Below are positions 33,311 through 42,240 of a stretch of DNA of 42,240 bases, piece after piece. The translations under genes and the position numbers were made by a program. Positions within the stretch are counted from its first letter, which is position 1. Each line of letters opens with the position of its first letter. Source of the DNA: an uncultured Clostridia bacterium (GTDB lineage: Bacteria > Bacillota > Clostridia > Christensenellales > Pumilibacteraceae); NCBI GenBank assembly GCA_947175195.1, contig CAMWLQ010000011.1:1-42240 (forward strand). Direction: 5' to 3'. The notes below the pieces were generated by a model that ran no database searches, was not told where the DNA came from, and worked only from the letters and a program-made list of their open reading frames with translations.

Positions 33311-36114
33311 AATTTCTCCGTATTGCTCTGCTCATGAGCGGCGGCGCGCTTTTCCTTGCGCTCGCGCACAAGCTCGTGTATCCACTTAAACTTGAATTTG
33401 CGTACAGCAATATCAAGCAGGAACAGCACGATAGCTATAATCATAAATATCCAGCGCGGGTCGAACTTATTGTGAAGCGCGTCAACATCCTTGTCAAACA
33501 CCGACCACGGCTCGTCAAGCGCAATTATCCTACCATCCCCGTCCGCAGCAAGTTGAGCCATCAAGTTTTCACAATCCTTGTTTTCGACAAACACGTTGTA
33601 TTCTTTAGAATAAGAAAACACTTTATACTCGCTGTGCTGTGCAAGCAAATTACCATCACCGTCAAGCTTTGATATAACAACCTTGTACACTCCGGGGGTG
33701 GTGATTTCAAACTTAATATTGGAATAACCTTGTTCTTTTGTGGGTGTGACTTTCGTGATAGATTTTTCCACTTGGTCGCCCGTAGGCACTGTAAACACCT
33801 CGAGTTCTATTCTGTCATCCTCGTTCATTTCGGTGAAAATACTCACGTTTGTCGAATAGTTATCCTCTGTCAATTCGACGATCATGCCGGAGTAGCGAAT
33901 ATTTACGGTAGGCAAAAGTGTCTTTATTGTGTTATTTATGATTTTTACACCGCCGGTAGATCCCAAAAATTCCGCCGACCAACCTTCGCCGGTAAGATCG
34001 CACATAAAGCTGCCGACCCTGCCCTCACCGTAACGCCAATGCGCAAGGATAGGCACAAATTCGCCCGCCAAAGGAATGTATAAGTCCTCACCCTCTTTAA
34101 TCTTTGTACCGAAATATCCGCCAAGCATGGGAACATCGGATTGATTTACACCGTTTACCGCAGCTGTATGGTCGCTTATTATCGGCTGGAACGGTTCCGA
34201 ACTAATATCGGTAATTTCGGGCAAGCGCAGTTCTTGACTCATCTTGTCCGCCAAAGTATCGTCCCAAACCCTGTAGTATCTACCATGGCCCAAATCGGCG
34301 GCCTTTTGCATGTTTTGGTCTTGGGAGCTGTTTTGGTCTATGCCGATTGCGACCATTGAGAACGTAATACCCTTTTCGTAATTGGCGCTTATAACGTCGC
34401 CGTATTCTTCAAACGTTTTGTCTCCGGGTTCACCGTCGGATATCAAAATTATATGGCAGCGCTCTACAATGTGCCGCGCTTTTAGCGACAAAAGCGCCTC
34501 GCCCGCACGCTTGATAGCGCCGGCAAACTGCGTACCACCGCCCATTTCTATATCGGAAATAGTGCGCAATAGTCGTGCCTGATTGGTAGCAGGGATGAGC
34601 GACTGCTCAATTTGGAACTCTGTATCAAGCGTCATGATACCGCAATAGTCACGCTCGCTCAAAGCGTACACCGCCGCCGTAGCACCTTCCTTTGCCGAAT
34701 CAAGTCTGGTGCCGCCTGCAAGCGTAGTACCCATACTGCCGGAGCGGTCTACAATTATCATAACACCTAACGGCGGAGTATAGTTGATTGACTGAACAGG
34801 CAGCATTTCTTGATAAAGCGTAGGGACTAAAATGCCGTCATCCGAAACATTGTACATGTCGTCACGGTCGTACATATTAGGTACGGAATTACCGTACTCA
34901 TCCTCGCGCATGCCGCCAACAGTGAATAAGCCACCGCCTATATCGTGAACGTAAGTATACAGCAAATCAACAAACCCATCGGGCATGTCACGATTTGCAA
35001 TGTTCATCATTACAACCTCGTCATACTCGCGCAAAGCGTCAAGCGTTTTGGGCATATGATCATTGTCCGTAACATTGACAATGGATACGTTATATTCCTC
35101 GCCCAATGACTGTACAAATTTGTCCGACGATCCGCTATCTTTTTCTATTACAAGAATATTGTTAGACGATTCGATGTAGATATACGTATAATAATCATTG
35201 TTAAACGAAATCTCGTCATTAACGCTTTGTATATTAAAGCGAAACTTGTGCATATCAGGCTTTGTCAGCGTTACTCCAAACTCAAACTTTTGCTCGGCGG
35301 AAACAATGTTGACGTCCCGCGATTCCAATAGCTGCTCGCCGTCGGCGGTAGAATCGTCGTAAAAGGATATTTTGGCACTGCCGATGCCCTCATTGCGTGC
35401 GCGCACCGTAACCGTAACCTTGAACTCCTCATCGAGTGACACGGTGTAATCGGGCAATTCAATATCCGAAATAAGCACTTCGTTTCTGTCATTGAAAGTA
35501 TTGGGGAAGTATACGGTGTTCACTTGAATGCCGTTGGCAGACATGGTTTTTATAGCCGATGATGCGTCGCCGTCCGTTTGCGCGCCATCCGATATAATCA
35601 CAATTTTGCCGTTTTTTTGATTAGTAAACAAGCTGCGAGCATAATCGAGCGCCGCCGCCAGATTTGAGGCGGAATTGTTCGGCTCGGCGGCATTAAGATA
35701 ATTGCGGTAAACCTCGTCGGTATCGGTGCTCATATTTGCCGCGTAAACTTGGTTATATCCGAATGTAACAACGCCCACTTTGTACTTGGATCCGCTATCG
35801 TCTATGACGGAACGAACAAACTCATTTTTGTCGTAATCTTTCGTGCCGTAAGTTTCACTGCTATACGACCTATCTACAAGAATGATAACCTCGTTGCTTT
35901 TGTCCGCTTTGTCGTAGGTAAAATAAATTCCCGACAGCGTAAAAATACACAGCGTCATAATAACAAGGTGCAAAACAAGCGAGATTATTCTGTTGCGATT
36001 GCGCCTATACTTTTTTGCTATTCTAAAATACGGGAACAACGTAAGGAAGAATGCAGGGATAAGTAGGATTAACCACCACGGGGAATTTAAAAATTCGATT
36101 TTAAAATTCGACAT
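33307..36114 (-). CDS. Membrane protein with two VWA domains and a glutamine-amidotransferase-like region
   Basis: About 935 residues. The start at 36114 is set by a near-perfect GGAGGGGGG just upstream; an earlier in-frame GTG lacks this. Two membrane helices (about 13-30 and 44-65) precede a VWA domain with MIDAS DRSYS (D81). A beta-rich stretch and a glutamine-amidotransferase-like segment follow (NILVIEKDSG to GGLFTVGG). A second VWA domain has MIDAS DRSGS (D456) and ISDGEPGD, and a third membrane helix lies near 887-905. Both MIDAS motifs keep the metal-binding DxSxS. The layout fits the BatA-like partners of MoxR ATPases. It overlaps the next gene by four bases and follows the previous gene by 11. 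Confidence 0.92.
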   Translation of the reverse strand: MSNFKIEFLNSPWWLILLIPAFFLTLFPYFRIAKKYRRNRNRIISLVLHLVIMTLCIFTLSGIYFTYDKADKSNEVIILVDRSYSSETYGTKDYDKNEFVRSVIDDSGSKYKVGVVTFGYNQVYAANMSTDTDEVYRNYLNAAEPNNSASNLAAALDYARSLFTNQKNGKIVIISDGAQTDGDASSAIKTMSANGIQVNTVYFPNTFNDRNEVLISDIELPDYTVSLDEEFKVTVTVRARNEGIGSAKISFYDDSTADGEQLLESRDVNIVSAEQKFEFGVTLTKPDMHKFRFNIQSVNDEISFNNDYYTYIYIESSNNILVIEKDSGSSDKFVQSLGEEYNVSIVNVTDNDHMPKTLDALREYDEVVMMNIANRDMPDGFVDLLYTYVHDIGGGLFTVGGMREDEYGNSVPNMYDRDDMYNVSDDGILVPTLYQEMLPVQSINYTPPLGVMIIVDRSGSMGTTLAGGTRLDSAKEGATAAVYALSERDYCGIMTLDTEFQIEQSLIPATNQARLLRTISDIEMGGGTQFAGAIKRAGEALLSLKARHIVERCHIILISDGEPGDKTFEEYGDVISANYEKGITFSMVAIGIDQNSSQDQNMQKAADLGHGRYYRVWDDTLADKMSQELRLPEITDISSEPFQPIISDHTAAVNGVNQSDVPMLGGYFGTKIKEGEDLYIPLAGEFVPILAHWRYGEGRVGSFMCDLTGEGWSAEFLGSTGGVKIINNTIKTLLPTVNIRYSGMIVELTEDNYSTNVSIFTEMNEDDRIELEVFTVPTGDQVEKSITKVTPTKEQGYSNIKFEITTPGVYKVVISKLDGDGNLLAQHSEYKVFSYSKEYNVFVENKDCENLMAQLAADGDGRIIALDEPWSVFDKDVDALHNKFDPRWIFMIIAIVLFLLDIAVRKFKFKWIHELVRERKEKRAAAHEQSNTEKL

Positions 36115-36125
36115 ACTCCCCCCTC

Positions 36126-38168
36126 CTATATCCTCGACCGCGATTGCAGCCACCATTCTACGAACAGCAGCGCAACAAGTGCGGCGGCAAAATAAACAAG
36201 CAAATCGTCAAATGACATGGCGGGAACGGGTTTAACCACAGACCCCGGCATCACGTCTACAACCAAGCCGATGTTGCTTTCTTCAGCCGGAATTTTTACG
36301 AAAAAGTTTTCGGTAATAGCATTTTTTACACCAAATAAAGTTTGCGACGTAGTATAGCTACCTACCTTTGTAAGAACGTACTCGGCAGGGAAAGCTTTTA
36401 TCTCTTCATTGACTCCGGCACCCTTCAGCTCCAGCACCGAACCGCGCGCTTTAAACGTTATGGTATCGTTGACATCGAAAATATATTGAGTGAATGTCGA
36501 CGGGATAAAGTATTCTATCATATTGTAAACAAGCATGGGGAATTCGAACTTAACCGCTATGTCGGAATAGCCCGTACTGAAAGTCATTACGGCTATTTTT
36601 TCGTCCGCTGTGTTTTTGCTTATAAACACAGGCCTGCCATCGCACTGCATAACCGTGGTGTAGCCCTCGGGATAAGTGTTTATTGCATTGTAGCTGGTTA
36701 CCAACAAATTACTTACATTCATATAGCTTAACAGCGGATGTACTTCTTGCGCTATCAAATTCTTTTCCACGCCGGATACGCTCCTGTCGAGAACAATGCC
36801 CATTTCCGCCGGTAAAGCCGTGGGATTAACCAAGAACACCACGCCGTCTTGAGGTATTTCGGAAGGCATTGTGTGTTCAAAAATATAAAAGTCGTAACCG
36901 CTCAGTTTAGCAACACCGTTATCACCGCGAACCTCGTCTATATCCACATCCCAACGACCACGCACTGCGTTTTCAAATGACATAAGCGCCGAGCTGAAGA
37001 ATATACTCGGTTTGGAGCTGGCGTACTGCACCTTCAATGTAGGCTTAACGCCGCCGTAAAGCGTGATAGAGTTGTCCTCGATTATGGCATCGCCCTCAAA
37101 TGAAATGCTTACGCTTGCAGACGAGAAAGTATAAACATAATCGGTAACAGGTCTTTTGCTTCCGTCCGAGCGATTGGGGCTGTTCGTATCGAATATTACG
37201 GTAGTAACCTCGCCGGCGCGCAGATACCTGTGAAAGCTCTCCCTTATAGGCTCCATGTATTCGGCGTCTCCACCAAACACGTCTACATCGATAAAAAAGT
37301 CAACGTTTACTTCGGAGTTCTCGCCGTATGACACAACATCGGCGTAAAACGTGTAATAACCCTCTTCTAACACAGCACGCATGTCAAGCACTGCTACGTT
37401 TACTTCTTCCGAACCGCGCGACACATTCACGACGGTGACGCCGTTTTTGTTTAAGTACTGCTTACCTGTGAACAAATAGACTTCCGCCAACGGATTTTCC
37501 GTCGTTATATTTTCCGCTATTTCCATTGCACCCTTTATATCGGCGCTACCATATGTGCAAGCAATCGGATTGTTGTTGCTGTCGCAATCCGATTTCAGGC
37601 TGGCGAGCTTTTGCATAACGTCGTTTTCCCACTTGGAGTCCACGCGATAAAACTGCTTTTTGGCGACTTCTTCCGTAAGACCGTCTATTGTATCGCCCAC
37701 ATATCCGTCGGGATCTTCGATTTCAAGACATTTGGCATCACTGTCCGCAAGAATAATTGTGAGTTTACCGCCGTCCTTGAATGTTTTTTCTGCCAAATCG
37801 ATAACACCGTCCACCGCTTGTTCAAACCGTGTATAGTGTTCATCATCGTAACGAGTGGTGGCAAGCATGCTTGCGGAGGCATCGATTACAATAACCTTTT
37901 CCTTGCTGCTCATCGTTCTTTCTTCCGGTACTGCGGGCTGAGTAAGTATCAATGCGAGCAAAACAAAAATTACAATTTGACAAAGCAGTATCAATAGATT
38001 GCGCAGCTTATTTATGGGCAACCGTTTCTTTTGATACTTTAAACTAAGCTTCCATACAAACGTACTGGAAACCAATTTTTGCTGATAGTTAGGTTTGATA
38101 ATGTAGATTAAAAACAAACCCAATAAAGCAAGCAATCCGAGTAATCCTAAAGGTAAAAGTAAACTCAT
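36126..38168 (-). CDS. BatA-type membrane VWA protein
   Basis: A 680-residue protein. The N-terminus is the BatA pattern: a helix at 5-23, a short loop with a YQKKRLP segment and a second helix at 57-76. A VWA domain with MIDAS DASAS (D96) and GGKLTIILAD follows, then a long extracytoplasmic beta-rich region. A C-terminal helix at about 656-672 ends in QSRSR. Such proteins are thought to display a metal-dependent ligand-binding site at the membrane. The start overlaps the DUF58 stop by four bases (ATGA), with AGGTAGG upstream. Confidence 0.9.
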   Translation of the reverse strand: MSLLLPLGLLGLLALLGLFLIYIIKPNYQQKLVSSTFVWKLSLKYQKKRLPINKLRNLLILLCQIVIFVLLALILTQPAVPEERTMSSKEKVIVIDASASMLATTRYDDEHYTRFEQAVDGVIDLAEKTFKDGGKLTIILADSDAKCLEIEDPDGYVGDTIDGLTEEVAKKQFYRVDSKWENDVMQKLASLKSDCDSNNNPIACTYGSADIKGAMEIAENITTENPLAEVYLFTGKQYLNKNGVTVVNVSRGSEEVNVAVLDMRAVLEEGYYTFYADVVSYGENSEVNVDFFIDVDVFGGDAEYMEPIRESFHRYLRAGEVTTVIFDTNSPNRSDGSKRPVTDYVYTFSSASVSISFEGDAIIEDNSITLYGGVKPTLKVQYASSKPSIFFSSALMSFENAVRGRWDVDIDEVRGDNGVAKLSGYDFYIFEHTMPSEIPQDGVVFLVNPTALPAEMGIVLDRSVSGVEKNLIAQEVHPLLSYMNVSNLLVTSYNAINTYPEGYTTVMQCDGRPVFISKNTADEKIAVMTFSTGYSDIAVKFEFPMLVYNMIEYFIPSTFTQYIFDVNDTITFKARGSVLELKGAGVNEEIKAFPAEYVLTKVGSYTTSQTLFGVKNAITENFFVKIPAEESNIGLVVDVMPGSVVKPVPAMSFDDLLVYFAAALVALLFVEWWLQSRSRI

Positions 38169-39061
38169 TCCATTATACCTACCTTTAGCAATTCTTCAAA
38201 CAACACATTCTCGATGGGACGATCGGTTACTACCGAAATAAACTCCGCACCACGGGAATGACAAAAAGTTCTGAGCTCGTTTTGGTAATCGGCAAGCGCC
38301 TGCGAGTACGCATTAAGCATACCGCGGGTAATGCGCAGTTTCATATTGCGCTCATCCATGTCGTTTTCCGCTTCCGCGTCTATCATGTGCACCCTGCCGT
38401 CGTATGTGGGATCCACCTCTTCGGGCGTGAGTACCTGCACAAGCAAAACCTGACGTTTTTTAAAACACAAATAATCGACGGCCTTTTTCCAATCGCTTTC
38501 AGTAAAGAAATCCGAAATTATTACAGTAAGTCCGTCATTAGCCCCTGTCTGACTGTTTACAACAGCAGATGCAAGATCGCATTCTCCGCCAAACTCTATA
38601 TTCTCCAGTCCGCGAATGGCACGGAAAAACGAATTTTTACCGACGATTGTGCCGTACGGATTTTGGGCGGCGCCGTCCTTAATAAGATTAAATGAAAGCT
38701 TGTCGGTATTATGCACAGCCAAAAATCCCAAAGCCGCAGCAACCCCAACGGAGTACGCGGATTTTTGGGGATTTACTCGTCCCATCGACGCGGAGCAATC
38801 GAGCATGATTTGAATATGCATTTGCCGCTCGTCGGTGAACAGTTTTATAAAAAACTTTTCGAATCGGCTGAATAAGTTCCAATCTATACGGCGAAGGTCA
38901 TCGCCAAGCACGTATTCTCTGTAATCGGCAAACTCCACGGTTTGTCCGTAGTTGCGCACAAAGTGCTTACCACCGAAAAAGCCTGCCAAATCAGACCGAA
39001 GATTTAAAGCCAAAGTCTCTAACCGACTGAAAAAGTCATCATTTAAGTAAGAGACTGCCAT
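38165..39061 (-). CDS. DUF58 family VWA-like protein
   Basis: A 298-residue cytoplasmic protein with the DUF58 signature EFADYREYVLGDDLRRIDWN at 43-62 and a VWA-like MIDAS DCSAS at 88-92. Family members are almost always encoded next to MoxR ATPases and are thought to be their substrates or adaptors. There are no membrane helices, unlike some longer DUF58 proteins. The start shares one base with the MoxR stop (TAATG). Confidence 0.94.
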   Translation of the reverse strand: MAVSYLNDDFFSRLETLALNLRSDLAGFFGGKHFVRNYGQTVEFADYREYVLGDDLRRIDWNLFSRFEKFFIKLFTDERQMHIQIMLDCSASMGRVNPQKSAYSVGVAAALGFLAVHNTDKLSFNLIKDGAAQNPYGTIVGKNSFFRAIRGLENIEFGGECDLASAVVNSQTGANDGLTVIISDFFTESDWKKAVDYLCFKKRQVLLVQVLTPEEVDPTYDGRVHMIDAEAENDMDERNMKLRITRGMLNAYSQALADYQNELRTFCHSRGAEFISVVTDRPIENVLFEELLKVGIME

Positions 39062-40197
39062 TATTTTTTAGAAAATCTCCGCTTGGATTTTTTAGAGCCC
39101 GCATCGTCGGGTTCGTTGCCGTCCGCCGCAGGCGCGGGTTCGGGAGTGGATGTGGGAGTAGCTTGGTTTTCGTTTTCCGAAAGGTCAAGCGGTTTGATGG
39201 TCGGCTCCAGTTTGAACAAAGTTGCCATTTCGTCCAATATCATCTTTATAACCGCATCGGGAGAAACACGCCCCGCAATGGCCTCGAAGTTCATCTTCAT
39301 GCGGTGGCGCAAAACGGGATACGCTATGGAGTTGATATCATTGTACGATACGTTAAATCTGCCGTTAAGTAGCGCCTTGACCTTAGCAGCGGAAATAATA
39401 GCTTGGCCGGCACGCGGGCTTGCGCCGAGACGCACGTACTTTTTGGCAGCCTGAGACGCACACTCGCTGTCGGGATGCGTTGCCGAGCAAAGAGTCATAG
39501 CATAGCGCAGCACCTCGTCTGCAACCGGAATCTGATTAGCCGTAGCGCGCATTTCCAAAAGATCCTCACCATTACACGCGGCCTCCGCAACCTCCGCCAT
39601 CGTCTTTTGCGTAAGGCTGACTATATTCATAAGCTCGTCAAGACTGGGATTCTTGACAATAAGTTTAAACATAAAGCGGTCCATCTGCGCTTCGGGCAAC
39701 GGATACGTACCGTCCTGCTCGATGGGGTTTTGCGTAGCCAAAACGAAGAACGGTTCGTTAAGCTTGCGCGACACACCCATAACGGTAACCGTGTGTTCCT
39801 GCATAGCCTCCAAAAGTGCCGACTGGGTTTTGGGCGTAGCACGGTTAATCTCGTCCGCAAGTATTATGTTACTGAATATAGGACCGGGTTGGAACTGGAA
39901 GGACGAATTGCCCTTGTCGTCCTTGACGACAATATTTGTGCCGGTAACGTCGGCAGGCATGAGGTCGGGCGTAAACTGAATACGCGAAAACGGTAAACTG
40001 AATACCCTGCCGAGCGAACGCACAAGACGAGTTTTACCTACGCCGGGTACACCCTCCAGCAAAACGTTGCCGCCGGCAATCATGGCGATAATCGTGCCTT
40101 CGACGATTTCCTTTTGCCCAATGACGTCGCGTTCTATCTGAGCAAAAATATTTTTGCACTGTTCGCTGAATTTAGCGATATTCTTTTCCGTAACCAT
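39061..40197 (-). CDS. MoxR-family AAA+ ATPase
   Basis: A 378-residue ATPase. Walker A is GVPGVGKT (49-56) and Walker B is IILADEINRA (DE at 115-116). The MoxR-typical QNPIEQDGTYPLPEAQMDRF lies in the sensor region. The C-terminal 50 residues are a Pro/Glu/Ala-rich tail ending in a basic cluster, longer than usual. MoxR proteins act as chaperone-like remodelling ATPases for VWA partners, which here are encoded directly downstream. AGAGG supports the start. Confidence 0.97.
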   Translation of the reverse strand: MVTEKNIAKFSEQCKNIFAQIERDVIGQKEIVEGTIIAMIAGGNVLLEGVPGVGKTRLVRSLGRVFSLPFSRIQFTPDLMPADVTGTNIVVKDDKGNSSFQFQPGPIFSNIILADEINRATPKTQSALLEAMQEHTVTVMGVSRKLNEPFFVLATQNPIEQDGTYPLPEAQMDRFMFKLIVKNPSLDELMNIVSLTQKTMAEVAEAACNGEDLLEMRATANQIPVADEVLRYAMTLCSATHPDSECASQAAKKYVRLGASPRAGQAIISAAKVKALLNGRFNVSYNDINSIAYPVLRHRMKMNFEAIAGRVSPDAVIKMILDEMATLFKLEPTIKPLDLSENENQATPTSTPEPAPAADGNEPDDAGSKKSKRRFSKK

Positions 40198-40214
40198 ATT
40201 TTACCTCTGTGTAA

Positions 40215-40237
40215 GCACGCCGCATGTAGCGGCGCGC
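40215..40237. repeat. GC-rich hairpin between the first operon gene and MoxR
   Basis: GCACGCCGC (40215-40223) pairs with GCGGCGCGC (40229-40237) in eight of nine positions around an ATGTA loop. There is no T tract. It could set the transcript ratio between the first gene and the ATPase by processing or pausing. The left arm is identical to part of the palindrome at 30378-30404. Confidence 0.5.
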
Positions 40238-40247
40238 AGATTGTATT

Positions 40248-41402
40248 TTACAATAATATTCCGAAGTACGCTTCCAACATTGCTACCAGTTCGGGCGGAT
40301 AGCCGTCCGTGCCGTTTGCCAGCATATCCATTGCAAGCGCGTAATAAGCGTCATAATTCTCGCCGTACTGCGTTTCACCGTCAACAATTGTATTGCCCGG
40401 GGCTGTCGGACTGCCGCCACCACCGCTAGGCATTGGCGGAGCAGGCGTTTGATCGCCGTTATCCTGTTCGGGCTGATCGCCATTGCCGTCGGGCCCATCG
40501 GGATTGTCGGGTCCGTCTTGATTCTTGTCATTATCGGGGTTGTAATAATAGCTGAAACCTGAATCGTCCTCATCGTCATACTTGGCGAAAACAACCGTAA
40601 CCGTCATATTTTTTTGAACATTGTCGGCAGAGAATTGAGTGGGCTGATACCCAACGATTTCGGGATAATACTCCACGCCCTTATCGTCTTCCCACTTTTC
40701 AATATAATAGCCATCGGCTATCACTGCTCTTGCGGACGAAACGCCGCCTTTTTTAACCTTATCGACGTCGCTGTCGGAATTACTTACCCTTATCGTTCCG
40801 CCTTCTTCCTCCCCGCCGACTTTATACGTTACGGTATAAGTAGGCACATTAGATCCGTGACCGAAACCACCGTAGCTGTCATCGGTGAACAATTCGTATA
40901 ATGTCGGGATAACGCCGTAATCGCTGAGGCCGGTAACTACTGCCATACCTGCGCCGACCGTACCGGCAATACTGGCAACACAAATTATTGCGGTTGCGAT
41001 TTTGGTTTTAATAAGATGACCGCCGCTCTTTTTGACAGCTGCTAAAAACGCAGCCGACGCGTCGGCGCGCTGGCGCTGTGCCATATACGAATTGTCGCCT
41101 TGGAGCTCGTACATAGTAACCATACGTTCGTCCAAGCCCGCACGGTCAATCCGTTTCATTACCTCCATATCGGTAAAGCTAAATAAGACAAAATAGAACA
41201 ACAGCGTAGCGCCTATCCAAGCGGCAACGCCCAGTCCTATAGACAGCCACAAGCCCTTAAATTCGAAAATCCAAGTAATAAAAGCCACTATAAATATCAC
41301 GGAAAAACCCACGGCCATTCCGCAAAGTACAGACTTGACAATTCTTTCTTTTTGCAAGTCGTTTCGACACTTTTTAATTACTTCGGCTTGGGAAGTATTC
41401 AT
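40248..41402 (-). CDS. Membrane protein with DUF4175-like region and a bacterial-repeat domain
   Basis: About 384 residues. The start at 41402 is set by GAGAGG; an upstream in-frame ATG at 41435 lacks a site and sits within the promoter. Helices at about 24-46 and 51-75 are followed by GLDERMVTMYELQGDNS, which resembles the ERLxTALEL region of DUF4175 proteins found in other MoxR operons, and by a third helix at 134-157. An extracellular domain (about 188-275, GGTIRVS...GYYIEKWED...NMTVTVVFAKYDD) resembles InlB/Flg_new_2-type bacterial repeats. An acidic Asp/Pro/Gly linker precedes a short C-terminal helix-rich tail. It is the first gene of the operon, with a promoter just upstream. Confidence 0.82.
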   Translation of the reverse strand: MNTSQAEVIKKCRNDLQKERIVKSVLCGMAVGFSVIFIVAFITWIFEFKGLWLSIGLGVAAWIGATLLFYFVLFSFTDMEVMKRIDRAGLDERMVTMYELQGDNSYMAQRQRADASAAFLAAVKKSGGHLIKTKIATAIICVASIAGTVGAGMAVVTGLSDYGVIPTLYELFTDDSYGGFGHGSNVPTYTVTYKVGGEEEGGTIRVSNSDSDVDKVKKGGVSSARAVIADGYYIEKWEDDKGVEYYPEIVGYQPTQFSADNVQKNMTVTVVFAKYDDEDDSGFSYYYNPDNDKNQDGPDNPDGPDGNGDQPEQDNGDQTPAPPMPSGGGGSPTAPGNTIVDGETQYGENYDAYYALAMDMLANGTDGYPPELVAMLEAYFGILL

Positions 41403-41423
41403 AATATTTACCTCTCTTATTAT

Positions 41424-41452
41424 ATTGTACCACAATTAGCAAGTAATGTCAC
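41424..41452 (-). promoter_or_regulatory. Promoter of the MoxR operon
   Basis: On the minus strand, GTGACA (41447-41452) and TACAAT (41424-41429), each five of six to consensus, are separated by 17 bases. No other promoter of this quality is seen within the operon. Confidence 0.7.
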
Positions 41453-41518
41453 TCGAATTATGGCGTTTTGTATAATTTTTTTATACGATAGCTGTATTTT
41501 TTGATGCCCACAATACAC

Positions 41519-41547
41519 GTTTGCCGCAGCATACCACTGCGGCAAAC
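41519..41547 (-). terminator. Hairpin after the leucine-rich repeat gene at the window end
   Basis: A perfect 11-base-pair stem (41519-41529 with 41537-41547) lies about 55 bases past the stop codon of the gene at 41601. It lacks a proper T tract, so it may be an imperfect terminator or a stabilising 3' structure. Confidence 0.5.
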
Positions 41548-41600
41548 GAATCGGGTGTAATTAAGTAGTAAATGTACGCTGTGTTAACCTATAATGCGAA

Positions 41601-42240
41601 CTAAGCATTGCCCTCGAAGGTTCCGTCGGCTTTCATGAATCCCATGTCCTCACTCCAGCCCCACACCAATTTTACGGCACAGTTTTCAAGATACTTTTTG
41701 CCTAACCAGTCTGCCGTCGGGCTGCCCAAGGAGTCGAAATAGACTACCGTGTCGGCATCGAGTCCCTTGAATGCGGAATTGTTGGGTGTAACGGTCTTTG
41801 CCAAAACTATGTGCTTGAGCGCTGTGCAACCGCTGAATACGCCCTCACCGAGTGTTGCCTTGGACGTTTTGCCCAGCGGATTTTTCTGCCAAACAACGGA
41901 AGTAAGATTTGCGCAGTTGTTAAACGCATAGTTGCCCAAAGCAACGGTATTTATGCTGTACGGAATAGTAATCGACGTGATGCCGGTGCCGGCCAATGCA
42001 TACGTACCGATTCCTCTGAGGACGCCGTCCTCTTCATACGTAATCGATGTGAGCGAAGAGCAGTTGTAGAATACATAGCTCGCAACCGACGTGCCTGTAG
42101 AACAACCCGTGTAGGACTTAGGGAACGTTATAGACGTCAAGCTCGTGTTTGCAAACGCATAGTTTCCGGTATAAGCGAAATCGCAGCTGCCATCCGCTCT
42201 CTTCTCAAACGTAATTGTTGTGAGCGGGCCGTTTTCAAAC
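41601..42240 (-). CDS. Leucine-rich repeat (BspA-like) protein, 5' part outside the window
   Basis: The frame is open to the window edge, giving 213 visible C-terminal residues. At least six LRR_5 repeats are visible (ASYVFYNCSSLTSITYEEDG; GNYAFNNCANLTSVVW; GEGVFSGCTALKHIVLAKT). A non-repeat tail ends the protein (DWLGKKYLENCAVKLVWGW), with no anchor or sorting signal. Its LRR type matches that of the lipoprotein at 30485-33310, but the two repeat sets differ in detail. A separate TTG start within the repeats is not credible, because the LRR pattern continues upstream of it. Confidence 0.88.
   Translation of the reverse strand, partial: FENGPLTTITFEKRADGSCDFAYTGNYAFANTSLTSITFPKSYTGCSTGTSVASYVFYNCSSLTSITYEEDGVLRGIGTYALAGTGITSITIPYSINTVALGNYAFNNCANLTSVVWQKNPLGKTSKATLGEGVFSGCTALKHIVLAKTVTPNNSAFKGLDADTVVYFDSLGSPTADWLGKKYLENCAVKLVWGWSEDMGFMKADGTFEGNA

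Noticed and set aside
1-42240. CRISPR array, insertion sequence or integrase gene
   Set aside because: No regularly spaced direct repeats and no transposase or recombinase motifs were seen on either strand.

Overview
The window looks like chromosome from an uncultured, mid-GC Firmicute of the class Clostridia (inference). The support is strong AGGAGG-type ribosome binding sites, consensus sigma-A promoters with 17-base spacers, rho-independent terminators after most operons, a CyuA-type cysteine desulfidase, BspA-like leucine-rich repeat proteins, and very large MBG-type surface proteins. Almost every gene is on the minus strand. Species cannot be fixed from the sequence alone.

Region 1 (1-5400) begins with the 3' end of a tRNA gene and its terminator. 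It continues with a small broken ORF and then a visibly AT-rich four-gene operon on the minus strand (5086 down to 439), under one good promoter with a palindrome at the transcription start. In order of transcription the operon encodes a NUDIX protein with an unrecognised N-terminal half, a protein with two guanylate-kinase-like P-loop domains, a guanylate-kinase-like domain fused to a nucleoside deoxyribosyltransferase/TIR-like domain, and a lone guanylate-kinase-like protein. The base composition, the tRNA flank and a decayed tRNA-end/terminator-like sequence at 5289-5389 suggest an acquired island. I read it as a candidate undescribed nucleotide-handling or immune system; this is the most interesting part of the window.

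Region 2 (5453-21005) is a surface-protein unit: a small coiled-coil protein, a giant secreted MBG/Ig-like repeat protein of about 4,500 residues with a C-terminal membrane anchor, and a translationally coupled membrane protein carrying two copies of an uncharacterised domain predicted to face the cytoplasm.

Region 3 (21131-30349) holds single-gene or two-gene units: a hybrid histidine kinase with two periplasmic solute-binding-like domains, a D12-class adenine DNA methyltransferase, a divergent flavodoxin-fold reductase (the only plus-strand gene), an L-cysteine desulfidase and prolyl-tRNA synthetase.

Region 4 (30427-41452) is one long operon built on the MoxR/BatA theme: a membrane protein with a DUF4175-like region, MoxR AAA+ ATPase, a DUF58 protein, two membrane VWA proteins and a leucine-rich repeat lipoprotein, mostly joined by 1- or 4-base overlaps. 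Four MIDAS motifs in three successive genes point to a membrane or envelope complex remodelled by the ATPase. Region 5 (41601-42240) is the 3' part of another leucine-rich repeat protein running off the window.
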